Assembly: GCA_947846985.1 (NCBI GenBank)
Contig: CANTUZ010000025.1
Span: 17,358,100-17,422,099 of the forward strand
Direction: 5' to 3'
From: Fratercula arctica
Lineage: Eukaryota > Chordata > Aves > Charadriiformes > Alcidae
DNA length: 64,000 bases
Numbering within the stretch: the stretch's first letter is position 1; each line of letters opens with the position of its first letter. Position numbers and translations under genes: made by a program. The notes under the pieces are model-generated. The model was not told the DNA's origin and searched no databases. It was given only the letters and a program-made list of their open reading frames with translations. This document shows positions 30,906 to 43,880 of the stretch, in pieces.

Positions 30906-32892
30906 GATTTGTGTTTTCTTTTCCATATAACTCATTCACATAGATCCTCAGACATCTCAGTTCACTGTGGATAATACAGTTTGGGCTATCCTTGAAGATG
31001 CTATGCTTGGGCTATGCTTGAAGATGCCCTTGAGAGTATTTAACTTTGAACAGACTTTTTTTCAAGGCAAACCACAAATAAGCGATCCCAACTGGAGTTA
31101 CAAAGTGTTTTGTGAAACTACTGAACTTCTATGCTGGCAGCTACTAGGATGTTATTTTCTTTTACAGAGATATCTTCAACTTATGTCTTGCCAAAAAAGA
31201 TTGTATTGAACTGCTGTCTGTTTAATTAAGAGAAAATACAGAAAGCTATATTGACAAATGATTAATATTTGGATGCTGTCCTTAGTTTTTGATTGTTGCT
31301 AATGCTTTTTTATATGTGCCTCCTTAAACAGCATAGCCAAGTTCTTAACTTTCTAGGGTTCTGAATGATTGTCCTAGCAGTGGAGTAATGACCTGATAAT
31401 CCTTTTGAAAATTTCCTGAGCTAATTAGCTTCAGAGTTACTTTTAAGGTACAGGTTTACTTTGTTCAGTACTTCTTGTATTCTGCATGCTATAAAGGAAA
31501 TTCAGGCAAATAAGAACATTGTACAGTCTAACTATTGTGTGATAAAATGGTCAAAGTAAACTCAGTTATAATCAGTTTATTTTTATTCATATCTTATTGA
31601 CATATAGGCTACACTCCTGTAAAAGTTGCCTTAGGATTCTTTTATTTTAAAAGTAATTTTAGCGTGATACCAAAGTTGTAACATGATAGTTATGTTTCAG
31701 TTCTGAAGACATTTTATATCCCTCTTTACATAAAAAAAAGCCCCAAAACAAAACCTAAATGCTATCACAAGATTCAAGGATGAAGAGTAGATTGTTTTAT
31801 AGTACAGCTACATTTCAAACAGTTTTCTGCAGCCACAAGGGACTGAGCATAAAGAATGGAGGTACGTGGACTGTAAAAATTCTTCTGACAAATTCTTTGT
31901 TAACTTTTATTTTGATAGAATGAAAGTTTAGTGAAATAGTTGACATGGGCGTGATTACTGTTAGAGTGCAGTGTTGATATTCCATAAACATGAAGGCTCA
32001 TGGGGAGAATGACTTTTTTCCTATCTTCCCACCACTCCACTGATAAGACAGTAAGGGAGTCATGACCCTGAAATAAACTTTATATAGAAAGGCCAGTGTC
32101 AAACACAGCCATGTGGCCACTTTCTGTAAATACCGACCAGCCTCAGCTATACTTTTCCAGGATGCTGCTTTATTGTCCTAATCAGTAGGTGAGGGTTACT
32201 CTGGTACTAAAGCTTCCTGGAGCCATATCCACAGGGAGTGGGATACATTACCCTGTGCTTCTCTTAGCTGCTGGGTAATCATAAGGTTTTGCAAGATGAC
32301 ATCCAAGCACTTTAATTCTTTCAGATTTAAATGTACATTATCTCCTCCAAAGTCCAATATTCACAATAGCCAGTGTGCCAGCCTCTCTCCTGGCTTTTTC
32401 TGATATGTTTTTGTTAAACCTTGCAACTTAGGCTATATAAAATTGCACACTGAGATTGTGTGCTGGAATGTCCCCTGGGGGCACCCCTTTGCTTTGTGGC
32501 CAGAGGGAAATGCTGTTGCCACACATCCTCTGATCCCTCTGTCCACTTGTCCTCACCAGAGAAACAAGGATCCTCATCCCACCATTCATCCTTCTGGCAA
32601 AAAACTCATACCTCAGCGGTGCCCTTCCCGGGTTGCACTGTGGGCACCTGCATTGCCATTTGCTGCCCAGGGGCTGCTGTGTAGAGCTACACCTGCAGCT
32701 TGTAGTTTTTTGCATCAGCTCTAGACATCCCCATGTTCATTTGAAGCATGTTAGTAACAAACAAAGATGGTGCAAAGTTTCCTTGACTTTTCCTTTCCCT
32801 AGCCCCTGTTTTCTAAGACAACATAATACTTCAGCTGGGGTAGGGCATTCCTTCTCAGTTTCCCCCCTTTAAGATTTGTTTATATGAGATTT
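30906..32892. other. Non-coding intron-like stretch
   Basis: AT-rich except for a more GC-rich part at 32450-32730 with no recognised element or conserved frame. Confidence 0.5.
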
Positions 32893-34620
32893 CTTTAGAA
32901 TCATAGAATCATAGAATGATTTAGGTTGGAAGGGACCTTTAACGATCATCCAGGTCTGATCCCCTGCCATGGGCCAGGGACATCTACCACTAGATCAGGT
33001 TACTCAAAAAAATCCCATCCAACGCTTCCAACGATGGGGCTTCCACAACTTCTCTGGGCAACCTGTTCCAGTGTCTCACCACACTCATCGTAAAAAATGT
33101 CTTCCTTATGTCCAATCTAAACCTACCCTCTTTCAGCCTTGTTCTGTCACTACAGGCCCTGGTAAAAAGTCTTTGTCTGTCTTATAAGCCCCCTTCAGGT
33201 ACTGAAAGGCTGCAATAAGGTCACCTCAGAGCCTTCTCTTCTCCAGGCTGAACAACCCCAACTATCTCAGCCTGTCCTCATAGGAGAGGTGCTCCATCCC
33301 TCGGATCATCTTCGTGGCCCTCCTCTGGACCCCCTCCAACAGGTCCATGTCTTTCTTGTACTGGCGACCCCAGAGCTGGATGCAGTACTCCAGGTGGGGT
33401 CTCACGAGAGCAGAGTAGAGGGGGAGGATCACTTCCCTCAACCTGCTGGCCAAACTTCTTTTGATGCAGCCCAGATTGTGGTTGGCTTTCTGGGCTGCAA
33501 GCGCACATTGTTGGCTCATGTCCAGCTTTTCATCCACCAGTATCCCCAAGTCCTTCTCCTCATGGCTGCTCTCAATCCCTTCATCCCTCAACCTATATTG
33601 ATACTGGGGGTTTCCCCAACGCAGGTGCAGGACCCTGCACTTGGCCTGGTTGAACTTCATGAGGTTCACACAGGCCCACTCCTCAAGCCTGTCAAGGTCC
33701 CCCTGAATGGTCTCCCTTCCCTCTAGCCAATCAACTGCACCACTCTGCAAACTTGCTGAGGATGCACTTGATCCCACTATGTCATTGATGAAGATATTAA
33801 ACAGTACTGGTCCCCATACAAATCCCTGAGGGACACCACTTGTTACTGATCTCCATTTGGACATTGGGACATTGACTGTGTCTTTTTGGATGTGGCCATC
33901 CAGCCAGTTCCTCATCCATCTAACAGTTCACCCATCAAAATCATATCTCCCCAACTTAGAGAGAAGGATGTTGTGGGGAACTGTGTCAAAGGCTTTACAG
34001 AAGTTAAGACAGATGACATCCATAGCTCTTCCTTTATCAACCAACACAATCCCTCCATCGTAGAAGACCACTAGATTAGCCAGGCATGATTTGCCCTTGG
34101 TGAAGCCGTGTTGGCTGTCTCAAATCACCTCCCTGCCTTCCATATGTCTTGACATGTCTTCCAGGAAGATCTGCTCCATGATCATACCAGGCACGAAGGT
34201 GAGGCTGACAGGTCGGTAGTTCCCAGGGTCCTCCTTTCTACCCTTTTTAAAAATGGGTGCGATGGTTCCCTTTTTCCAGTCACCAGGGACTTCACCTGAC
34301 TGCCATGACTTTTCAAATATCATGGAAAGAGTGGCTTGGCAACTACATCAGCCAATTCCCTCAGGACTCTGGGGTGCATCTCATCAGGTCCCATGGACTT
34401 GTGTATGTTCAGGTTCCTCAGGTGGTCTTGAACCTAATCTTCTCTTACAGTGGGAGGGAATTTGTGGTCTATCCACTCAAGAGGTGTGGGAAGACAGATT
34501 GCCAGTGAAGACCGAGGCAAAAAAGTTGTTGAGTACCTCAGCCTTCTCCTTGTCTGTTGTTACCAGTTTGCCAGTCATGTTCATCAAATTCTTAGAAGCC
34601 ATGTCGGTATTGAGCTGAAC
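32893..34620 (-). mobile_element. CR1 LINE (CR1-4), 5'-truncated
   Basis: 3' tail with three octamers at 32896-32920, ORF2 C-terminus (open 33915-33262: [39 protein letters not shown] with Leu for Ser) and RT start (34323-34120: [17 protein letters not shown]). About 20 residues including the FADD motif are deleted near 33745-33780. Shares the 2-base frameshift with CR1-1 and CR1-2 near 34315. Confidence 0.85.
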
Positions 34621-36319
34621 TTTGAGCTTTGCATGGCATTTTAACACTCTGGGTAATCAGGCTAAGAAAGCCTTAGATCAAAGTCTATTTGAACAGATTC
34701 CAGCCAGTAAGAGTGAGCACTGTTTTCTTTCTGTCTCTCATTCTTTAATGGAACAAGCTTTATCTACCCATATCTGTGATAAACCTCATTGTCTCTGACA
34801 ACAGTTTATTTGGAATTAGGTTTTGGGTTGTTTTAAATAAATTAAAGAGCCATTTAATACTGTGCAAGCTGAGCAGTTCTGTATCCTGATACACTTCGAT
34901 TATTGAGCTTCTTGATGTGTATTGTTAAGTTGTGCAAGCTGTAGGGTGACTATAAGTAAAATAATGCTTTTTGGGGGCAGATACTTTCCAATTTGATCCA
35001 CAAAAGATGATGACTTGATTCATAGGAGACAAAAGCTTCTCCCCTCCTCTTCAACACAGTGAAATGAGGTGGTGGAGCAAACCATCAGGGAATAATACTT
35101 AATTAATAGTGTAAAGACTTATTAAATGCACACTGTCCCCATGAATGGAAAGATATGAAGAATATGAATACATTTGGTCTCTTAACATGATACTCTCTTA
35201 TAGTGAGATTAGGGAACAAAGAAAATACAATGTAGACTCTTTAGCATTTTGCTTATTACCTTTAACAAATGGATCCCTATGCACAGAATTCACTGTATGT
35301 CCTCAAGCTTTAGCTACAGGGAATACCTCTTCTGTTGCAAGCACAACAAAAATTTTATTTTTTATCTGTAGGTGTTATTTAAGCCAGCAAGCATGTTGTT
35401 ACAGGTGTCCGCTGTTCTACATATGGCAATTGTCATCATAAATATAAACTCCTAGACATAATTACTAATCAAATTATTTAGACGGGGCAAAACTGAACCA
35501 ACATCACAAAGATGAAGCAGATAAGTCACGTTCAGACTATAGGGAAAATACAGGGAAAATACAAAAGCCCACAACTTGCAAATATCCAAGCAATAATCAG
35601 AAAGTGCTCAAATAAGAAGTGGAACCCTGTGAGACAACGATGTATACAAATCTCCCTCTTTGAGACAAAAAGAAGAAAGGAGAGGCTGAGTGAGGGAAAA
35701 AGATAAAAGATAAGAAAGACAAAAGGTCTGTTGAGAAATTTAACAGCTGTTCTCATGATCATCAAAGGAACTTGATATTTAAAAGATATCATGACCGGCA
35801 TTTGTTGCAAAAAAGTAGAGGAGCAATTCTGCAAGACTCTCTTTGTATTAGGAATATTAATATAAAAGCACACACTGTTGAAGATGATGTGGCCCATCAT
35901 AACTCAAATGGTGGGTGGTGGGTTTTAGCACAAAAATTACTGCTGTATGCAAAGCTTTTGCTCTTCCAAAGGATTTGTACATTGAAAAGCATTTGCAGTA
36001 GCATAGAAATTAAATTGCAGTATCTTTCTTTGAAGATTATAATTTTGTTTAGTCTTGGAGAGTATTTGTGAGAGATTGCTTTTAAGCATTCAGATCAGGA
36101 TGCGAAGTTTATCAAAAGTCAGCTATATTCAAATCTTGATTTTTGGTTCAAGCCCTTCTGTAACTTCATTAGATTTTGCTTACAACTTTGCCATGCTTAA
36201 AGCTAAGTTTTAGCTTCTATTCTCAACATCCTTTCTACTTTCACATGCTTTTCTCTGGACAAGTTTCTTGGGGAGTGTAGATGAAAAGGTTCTCAGAAAT
36301 AATTGTGCAGTTTGATACC
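34621..36319. other. Non-coding intron-like stretch
   Basis: No recognised element or exon. Short open frames (35145-35441, 35512-35706) have no family features. Confidence 0.5.
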
Positions 36320-36800
36320 ATCAGGCAAAATGTAAGACCATAATGGGGGTTAGATAGCTATTAGTTTATTGATAACATATTCACACTCCAATCAGCATGG
36401 GGAGCCCCAGTAATCGTGCAGAGGGCTGAAAGGGAAAAGCGGATGGTCAGGTCAGGCGTCCAATCGAGGCTCAGCTCAGGGATGTCCCTGACAATTTATA
36501 TACTCTTTTCTTTTTGACAGCAGATTACATCATGCCCACATAGTTACACATCAAACAATACAATGTTGCAATAATTTGAAGCTAGGGTCACTGTGACCTG
36601 ATGATTAACAGTGGGGACAGGATGTTTGCTTCGTGAACTGGGACTAGATTGCACACACCGAGCCATGTCCTTGACTCCTCATCAGACTTCTGAGTCCTCC
36701 CCTTGCAGGGGGTCAAAGTTGGTAGCTTCTGGATAAGAATGAAGAAAATGAAGATCAGTGGAGCTCTGTGCTGATGTGCAGGCATTCTGCATAGTTTTCT
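36320..36800 (-). repeat. Probable LTR
   Basis: On the - strand: TATA box (GAGTATATAAATTGTC, about 36494-36509) followed about 130 bases later by a polyadenylation signal (TCAATAAACTA, 36362-36372), a spacing typical of LTRs. Ends not certain. Confidence 0.45.
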
Positions 36801-39800
36801 GTATGAGATTAGTCTCCAGTTTTTTGTCTAATGATAGCCTTTAATGAGTGGTTCCTGCACGGTAATGCAAAGGGAGAGAGGAAGTAAGATCCTAGTGTCT
36901 TTGTCACCTTGTACAACCAGAATAATGCAGCTTTGTTAAATTATTCCATCTTCAGTGTAACTCCTCCCCCTCCAATGCTCTGTACTAAAGGAGGGTTATA
37001 GACAAGATTTTTAAATGCACAGAAGTAAAGCCATTCAAAAATAGAATTTTCCTCCCATGGGAGAGTTCAACACTTCAAAATTACTTTTTGCTTTAAAATC
37101 AGAATGTAAGTTAAAAGAGAGGACACTTTATTCATTTTGTCTCAAGTTTCAAACTGAAATGTTGAAATAGAAAAATGTGTATCTTCAATAAAACTGAAAT
37201 GGTTTGGTATTTTAAAATCAAAAGTTAATTTTGAGTAAATATTTCAAAATTGGATTTAAGGGTTTTTTGGATCAGCATTTTGTGGAAAGAAGCTTTTTTC
37301 ATTTTGGAATGTTGCATTTGACTCTCTATTTTAGAAAGCCAAAAAGGTAACTGAAAATCAACATTTTTCCTGCTGCTGAATCTTTATTTTACATTGTTAA
37401 AATTTTTCAGTCAAATTTTTGGAATGGTTTTATGCTGAAGTCAGTGATATGGGAATCAAAATTTTGAATTTCCTGTCTTATATACAGTTAAAATCTGACA
37501 TATTTTCTTTTATTCCTATATCTGTTTCCATTAATTTTCTTGTTGAACTCATCTAGGAGGGAGAGTGACTCTAAAAGAGAAATGTGGTTGTGTGTAATTG
37601 CAAGTGATATCCAGCTAGTCCAGACTTTCTTGGATGAAAGGGTGAAACCCCACTGAAGTCAATGGAGCTTTAAATGCTGGCATCAACAAAATTTTTTTTC
37701 CCCTGTAGCGCAATTGCATTGTCACATATTGAATACCATTCATTCTCATGATATATGTTAGTGAAGGACTCTGTTTTCAAGAAGATATTATTTTCAAAAC
37801 TCGTTTTCTAAGAGAGATCAAAAGTTCTTCTCATCACCATAATGAGCCAATGAAAATTTTGGCATTCTGAAGTATGGCAGTTGTCCAACTGCATTAAGCT
37901 GTTAATGCTTTTGTTTGTTTGTTTTTTGTTACCATGTTGTGGTTTTGTCGTGAATCAAAAGTAGTGGAATCTAATTTTTGTTTAAGATAAAAGCATTCCA
38001 GCAGGAAAAATGTCCCAATAAAATGTGATTCCTTCCAACTAATCCATAAAATAAATTCTGATAGTGAAAATGCCTTATCCCCAATTGCTTTGTATCACTA
38101 GTGCAATGGCAATGTTTCTGTCAATCTTTGGTATAATCTATACAAAAAATAGATTTAAGTTGTCCTCTGAGAATCAAACATTTTTCCCTACTTGGCTGTA
38201 CAATAATGGAGTTTTCCCTCCTTGCCTGTGCTGATATTTTTCCTTAAGAAGAGAGGAGAACAATGCAGTTGTTTATTATTATTTGTATGCATTACTTCAG
38301 AGTCCTGAGGCCAAAACAAGACCTCACTGTGAAAGGCACTGTGGGACTCTACAGCCACAGATAATCCCTGACTGAATTGCTTTTGGGCTAAGGCTCTGCT
38401 CCTGTAACCTAGAGCTAGTTGGTTGGCCCCTGTGCAGGTTACAGACTTGGGGCCTGGTGCATAGGGCAAAGAATGGGAGAAGGATGCTTTGTTGTCCTCC
38501 TTGCACAGATGGGGAGACCCAGAGATTAAACACTTTGTCCCAGCTCACGCAGGAAATCTGTGGCCAATCTTGAAGTGGAAGCCATATCTCCTGCGTGGTG
38601 GCATGGCTCCTTGGCTCCTGACCCATCCTCCCTCCCTAGTGTAATGCTGGCCTCCAGCACAGAAACTTCTATCCGATGAATTTTCCATTAGAGTTTTGCT
38701 GTTGATGAGTTTCTTTCTCACCAATAGGTGGAAACTGACAGTACAGTTTCTCAGGTGACACAAGGAACAGTTTTGCCATCCTAAATGAGGCAGGGAAAAC
38801 ATCACACAGAACAGGGAATTTTCCATAGGAAACTGTACCATAGCAACTGAAAAAGACATTGAAGCACATCATTGTACTTTCTCTGCTTGATGCAACCTGT
38901 GCTTTGATGCAATGGGACATCAGAAAAGCAAAGACTTGGGGTTTTGTTTTTCTTTTCCTTACTTATTTCTTTGGTCAGATAACTTACTGCATTAACTGGT
39001 GATGCTTGGTCATAATGAATTTATTGCAAAATTGTGTAATCTTTCCACATCCGTTTCCAAAGTCTGTGCCAGAGCCTGTGTTCTAGCATGCATTATCATG
39101 CTATAGCTGGAAAGGGTGAGGGAACTACATCTGCAGACTTCCATAAGAGATCACAAGCTTTTGAAATTGTAGGATCACTAACCAAATGCAATACAGAAAT
39201 ATTTCCAACAGGCTGGCAGCTGTGCAATATGTGTCACTGAAAATAAAGCTGAGTCAGTAAGAAGTAGTAATAAATAAACCAGCAAAGTTTGTCTTTTTTT
39301 TTTTTCCAAGCATACCCCAAATAAGATTGTCTAGTGTAACAAAAAAAATCACATTGCAGAAACAAGTGGCTGCGACACTGGTTTGGATATGGACAATTTC
39401 TTGCTGTCTTAGGGATAGCATTTAATCAAAATTATGTATAAACTAAGACAAGTCTTTGCAGGGCAGATGTTTAGCATGTTCCTGAGCAGCTGTAACAGGC
39501 TGTTCAAGATGAACAAATCTAAATTAACAGGAACTAAAATGCTGAAGTGGGAGGAAATCTGATTAGCACTACTAATCAACTGAGGTCTGGAGATTCCATT
39601 CCTTTTGAACTGGAATTGTTAAGTCATCTTCTTTTGCTTTTTTCAGAGTTCATACTTCACCTTGCCTATATTTGATCTCTCCCTTGTATCCCTTTTTGAG
39701 CCCATCAGCAGTTCAGTCTAGTGCTTCTCACTGGAGACAATAATCTCCATGATGTGAATGATCCTCATTTGTATCTGCAATATGAATTACTGGGTGGAGA

Positions 39801-39811
39801 GATGCATAGTA
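36801..39811. other. Non-coding intron-like stretch with ancient repeat traces
   Basis: AT-rich; no exon seen. Two possible ancient repeats: a MIR-like core at 38497-38585 and a cactgaagtcaatggagc motif at 37650-37668, which recurs in old amniote repeats. Confidence 0.45.
38497..38585 (+). repeat. Possible ancient MIR/CORE-SINE-like fragment
   Basis: The run cacagatggggagacccag, then agattaa...tttgtcccagctcacgcagg and aatctgtggc follows the order of the amniote MIR core (gatggggaaactgaggc ... cttgcccaaggtcac). Diverged; recognised by eye only. Confidence 0.4.
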
Positions 39812-40460
39812 TTGTTGTCCCAAAGCAGGGTCATTTACCCGGTGTGCAAGATACCAATATACACACAGAGTAGAGGTATTTATTTAAATCATTTCTGCAG
39901 AGGTGGGTGCTAGGTGATAATCCACAAAGCTAGAACACCAGCCTACAAACTCCTCGGAATATTTATACAGTTCAAAACACAGAAATACACACCCTTAATT
40001 ATAATTATTGGTTAGTACCTTATCTTAATTTCTATTAGTTAGTACAGTCTCTCACTTTCATTTAAAGTTACAATGTCCTTTAATTGATGTGCATATGCTC
40101 CAGAACCGTGGGGGGGTAAGTCCTGTTCAGTCTCTAATTGAGTCAGTGGTCACGGTCTCCCACTGCCACCTTTACCTTTCCCCCAGTTACTGCAGATCTT
40201 TGTTGACTTTATGCTTCTTCCAACAGCTGTCTGGTTTTCAGCCGGTTTCAGCGCCTCCCTTGTTATCAATCTTCTGTTCTTCTTCAAGGGTATATTCATT
40301 AGCAAGGTATGTATTGTTTATACAAAGTGTCCAGTTTCACAAGGCCTTGTAACCTTTTTTACAGCTCTTCACTCTTGCTTAGTGAGAGATTCTACCTTCT
40401 AAAATACATTCTACCTTTTTAAAGTACATCAGTATAGCACATTCCTTACATATGTACTGT
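39812..40460 (-). repeat. Possible LTR or ERV fragment
   Basis: On the - strand it ends ...GACCCTGCTTTGGGACAACA at 39812, with AAATAAATACC polyadenylation-like sequence near 39880 and an upstream TATAAATATTCC at 39955-39966. The 5' end is not defined. Confidence 0.4.
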
Positions 40461-41314
40461 CTTTTCATTCAAAGTCACAACCTGTCCAGATACAAAGACA
40501 GTATTTCTGAGGCAAGAAATATATCTTTTTGAAAGTTTACTTTTTTTGGGTTCCCCTTGATGTCAGTGGCAAACTTGTCACTGGTTAGGGAAAGTTGTAT
40601 CAGACTCCAGCAGACCTGGGCTTGAACTAAAAACTACGATCTGGAGCAGGAGTAGTCATGGCTTTTCCTTAACTAGGGCTTTCAGCGCTGCCCACGTGAA
40701 ATCACAGCACTTCTTCATAATAAAAGGGAAAATGTGGGTTCTCTACCTACCTTACAACTTGGTTAATTATAAGAAAAATATATCTTAAAATAGTCTTGAT
40801 TTAAGAAAAGATTTTTTCCAATGAGACTGTTCAGATGCTTAGCTAGAATAGCCTTCATTGGGATGCAGTTTACCATTTTCCTAATTTCTATAACAACTGA
40901 CACTTTTGATGCCTATGTTTGGCACAATATGAAGGAAAAACATTCCAGAAGCTCCTGTTCAGAAATTTTTATTTGTTTACAGTTACAGAGGTGTGGAAAG
41001 CAAGCTAGAGCAAAGCAAGCTAGAGCAACTAGTTTTGAAGTGCGGGTTGTGGTATGTTAATCACTGAAGGCCTGTTTATTTTTATGCAAGATGGAAGATA
41101 AAAGACTGTAAACTAACAACAAACATACTGGAGTAAGTGAAGAATGTATGGCAGTTAGCTAAGCAGCAGACTTCTCATCTTTTTTTGATTCATAGCAAGT
41201 AATTTGTTGTTGGGTTTTTTAATTAGAGGATGGTGTGGATTTTTTAATTGCATTCTTCAGCAGCTTCTCTCTGTGACTATTAATCTAGAATGGCTCTGCT
41301 GATTTCAGAACAGA
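40461..41314. other. Non-coding intron-like stretch
   Basis: Nothing recognised. Confidence 0.45.
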
Positions 41315-42019
41315 ATAGAATAGTTCAGTTGGAAGGGACCTACAATGATCATCTAGTCCAACTGCCTGACCACTTCAGGGCTCACCAAAAGTTAAAGCAT
41401 GTTATTAAGGGCATTGCCCAAATGCCTCTTAAACACTGACAGGCATGGGGCATCAACTACCTCTCTAGGAAGCCTGTTCCAGTGTTTGACCACCCTCTCG
41501 GTAAAGAAATGCTTCGTAATGTCAAGTCTAAGCCTCCCCGGCACAGCTTTGAACCATTCCCACACGTCCTCTCACTGGATACCAGGGAAAAGAGATCAGC
41601 ACCTGCCTCTCCACTTCCCCTCCTCAGGAAGCTGTAGAGAGCAATGAGGTCGCCCCCTAGCTTCCTTTTCTCCAAACTAGACAAGTCTGAAGTCCTTAAC
41701 TGCTCCTTATAGGACACGCCCTCCAGCCCTTTCACCAGCTTTGTTGCCCTCCTCTGGATGCATTCAAGGACCTTAACACTCTTCTTAAATTGTGGGGCCC
41801 AGAACTGCACACAGTACTCTGAACCAACACTGAATAGAGCGGGATAATCACCTCTTTTGACCATCTGGTTATGATGTGTTTGATGTGCCCCAGAATGCAG
41901 TTTGCCCTCTTGGCTGCTAGGGCACACTCCTGATTCCTATTGAGCCTGCTGTCAACCCCAGATCCCTTTCTGCAGGGCTGCTCTCCAGCCACTCCTCTTC
42001 CAATTTATACTTGTGCCCG
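41315..42019 (-). mobile_element. Older CR1 fragment (CR1-5)
   Basis: 3' UTR (cagttggaagggacctacaa) and ORF2 C-terminus in frame 41927-41457 (SSLEKRKLGGDLIALYSFL, RSISLPRGWSNTG). Diverged subfamily. Cut at 42019 by an LTR. Confidence 0.8.
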
Positions 42020-42592
42020 TGTTGTGGTTTGGGCTGGACTGGCCACTGAAATGAATGACAGATGCTCTCCCCCACCTGGAGAACGCAAAGGTTTTCCATC
42101 CCCTAGTTCTGATGGTGTCACTTTGGCATAATCATTAAAGGGCGAAGTAAACTTTCCCCATGTAAAACCAAAAGTGTAATTAGTAAAGGAATCCATCACA
42201 TGATGCTTGAGATACCTCTCTCTCCAAGGAGAGGGGGGAGAGAAAGAGACTTATGAGTTTAGAAAAAACTGAACTACTTTAATGAAATATTAATAAAATA
42301 ATAAAAAAGAAAATAATGAAATATATACAAGAAGATATACACAAAACCAGTATCAAACTCCCTGGACAACGATCATGTCACTGGCAGGCCCTGGGAAAGT
42401 CCCAGACTGGACTCAGTGACAGACAGGAACTGAATTCTGGATTTGGATGCACGGATCGGGATCAAAGGCAGATGAACAGAGTCCTCCTCAGATGCCAGCC
42501 ATTGAAGAAAGGAGACATGACCCTTTGATCCCTCATCTTTTATACTGAGCATGAGGCACATGGGAATGGAATACCCCGTTGGTCAGTTTACA
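42020..42592 (-). mobile_element. D-family LTR carrying a gag-derived segment
   Basis: On the - strand the R/U5 of a D-type LTR (TATA box near 42537-42545, CAGTATAAAAGATG-like; ATTAAAG-type signal near 42280) runs to CCTTGGAGAGAGAGG. Then come about 130 bp (42084-42214) matching D gag at about 57210-57335 (coding MDSxxNYTFGFTW), and then U5 resumes (GGGGGAGAGCATCTGTC) to the LTR end CCAAACCACAACA. U3 is truncated at 42592. See findings. Confidence 0.7.
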
Positions 42593-43066
42593 CAGAGTCA
42601 TAGAATGGTTTGGGTTTGAAGGGACCTTAAAGATCATCTTGTTCCAACCCCCCTGCCATGGGCAGGGACACTTCCCACAAGACCAGGTTGCTCAAAGCAC
42701 ATCCAGCCTGGCCTTGAACACTTTCAGGGATGGGGCATCCACAACTTCTCTGGGCAGCCTGTTCCAGTGCCTCACCACCCTCATAGTGAAAAATTTCTTC
42801 CTGATATCTAATCTAAATCTCCCCTCTTTCAGTTTAAAAACATTACCCCTCGTCCTATCACTATACTCACTGATAAAGCATCTCTTATATTTCCTTTAGG
42901 TACTGGAAGGCTGCTATAAAGGCTATTCTCAATCCATTCTCTGCCCAGCCTTTATTTGTGCTTGGGATTCCCACGACCCAGGGGCAGGACCTTGCACTTG
43001 GCCTGGTTGAACTTCATGAGGTTTGCACGGGCCCACCTCTCAAGCCTGTCAAGGTCCCTCTGCATG
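42593..43066 (-). mobile_element. CR1-6, 3' part with internal deletion
   Basis: 3' UTR (agagtcatagaatggtttggg) and ORF2 C-terminus; joins at about 42925 to sequence about 600 bp further 5' in the element ([23 protein letters not shown]). Interrupted at 43066 by a solo LTR, continues at 43881. Confidence 0.8.
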
Positions 43067-43880
43067 TGTAAGAGACGAACTGTAAATTCCCTGACGAGGG
43101 GCAGAAGGCCCTCCAAGCCTTCAATGGAATCCCTCAAACACTCACAAGAAAATAAATAATGCAGGCCTGGCCTTCAAAGAACTGATAAGGCCAACACTTC
43201 TGGTGCCTGAAAGCATGGGAGAACTGCCTTGTGAAGACAGGATAGTTCTGCCACTCGTGTGGTGAGCTTGCTAGTTCTCAGTTCTCGAGGCCATTGTGTC
43301 CGATGAGTGACCTTTGCTTCATTATCCAGGAAATGCATATGAAAGCACACATCCCTGCATATGCTAATGAAGATTATAGAGATCATGCTAAACATGTGAC
43401 TATGGCACTCGTCTCTCCACCCAAATCATGCTACATGTCACCTGGGAGAAGGGAGAAACCTGAGACGAGGCTGTCCTCGGCAAGGGGGGATGGACCATGC
43501 TAATTCAGCAAACATAAAAGGGGAAAATAAGTGCCCCTAGAGGGGAGAACAAAGAAGAAACAAAAGAAGAAGATTGTGCCTGGGAAGATTCTTCCCAAGA
43601 AAGAAGACTGTACCTGGGAAGATTTTTCCAAGAAAGAAGAAGATTATGCCTGGGAAGATTCCCTGGAAAAGATGGTGGAACCAGGACCAGTGATCTCTTT
43701 CTCTCTGTCTTTTTCTTTCTCTATCCCTCAGTTTCTCTTTTCTCTTAGAGTTGTTAAGTAACGGTTACAGTTGTTAAGTAATGACCTTAAGTACGACCTT
43801 AAGTACCGCTTGCCATAAATTGTCCTATACCTGTTGTTAAGTAACACAATGCATACCTCACCATTTGCCATAATTTGACA
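43067..43880 (+). mobile_element. Solo LTR with 5-bp target duplication and 40-bp tandem repeats
   Basis: 814 bp, TGTAAGAGACG... to ...CATAATTTGACA, flanked by gcatg (43062-43066 and 43881-43885) inside CR1-6. TATA-like ACATAAAAGGGG near 43512. At about 43551-43672 three degenerate ~42-bp purine-rich units (core gcctgggaagatt) follow. Family not identified. Confidence 0.85.

Noticed and set aside
35145..35706. Frames at 35145-35441 and 35512-35706 as small host genes
   Set aside because: AT-rich, no recognised domain or splice context; chance frames are expected at this length.
42597..43066. CR1 octamer tails as a CRISPR-like or satellite array
   Set aside because: Short attctatga repeats occur at the ends of CR1 copies only and lack spacers.
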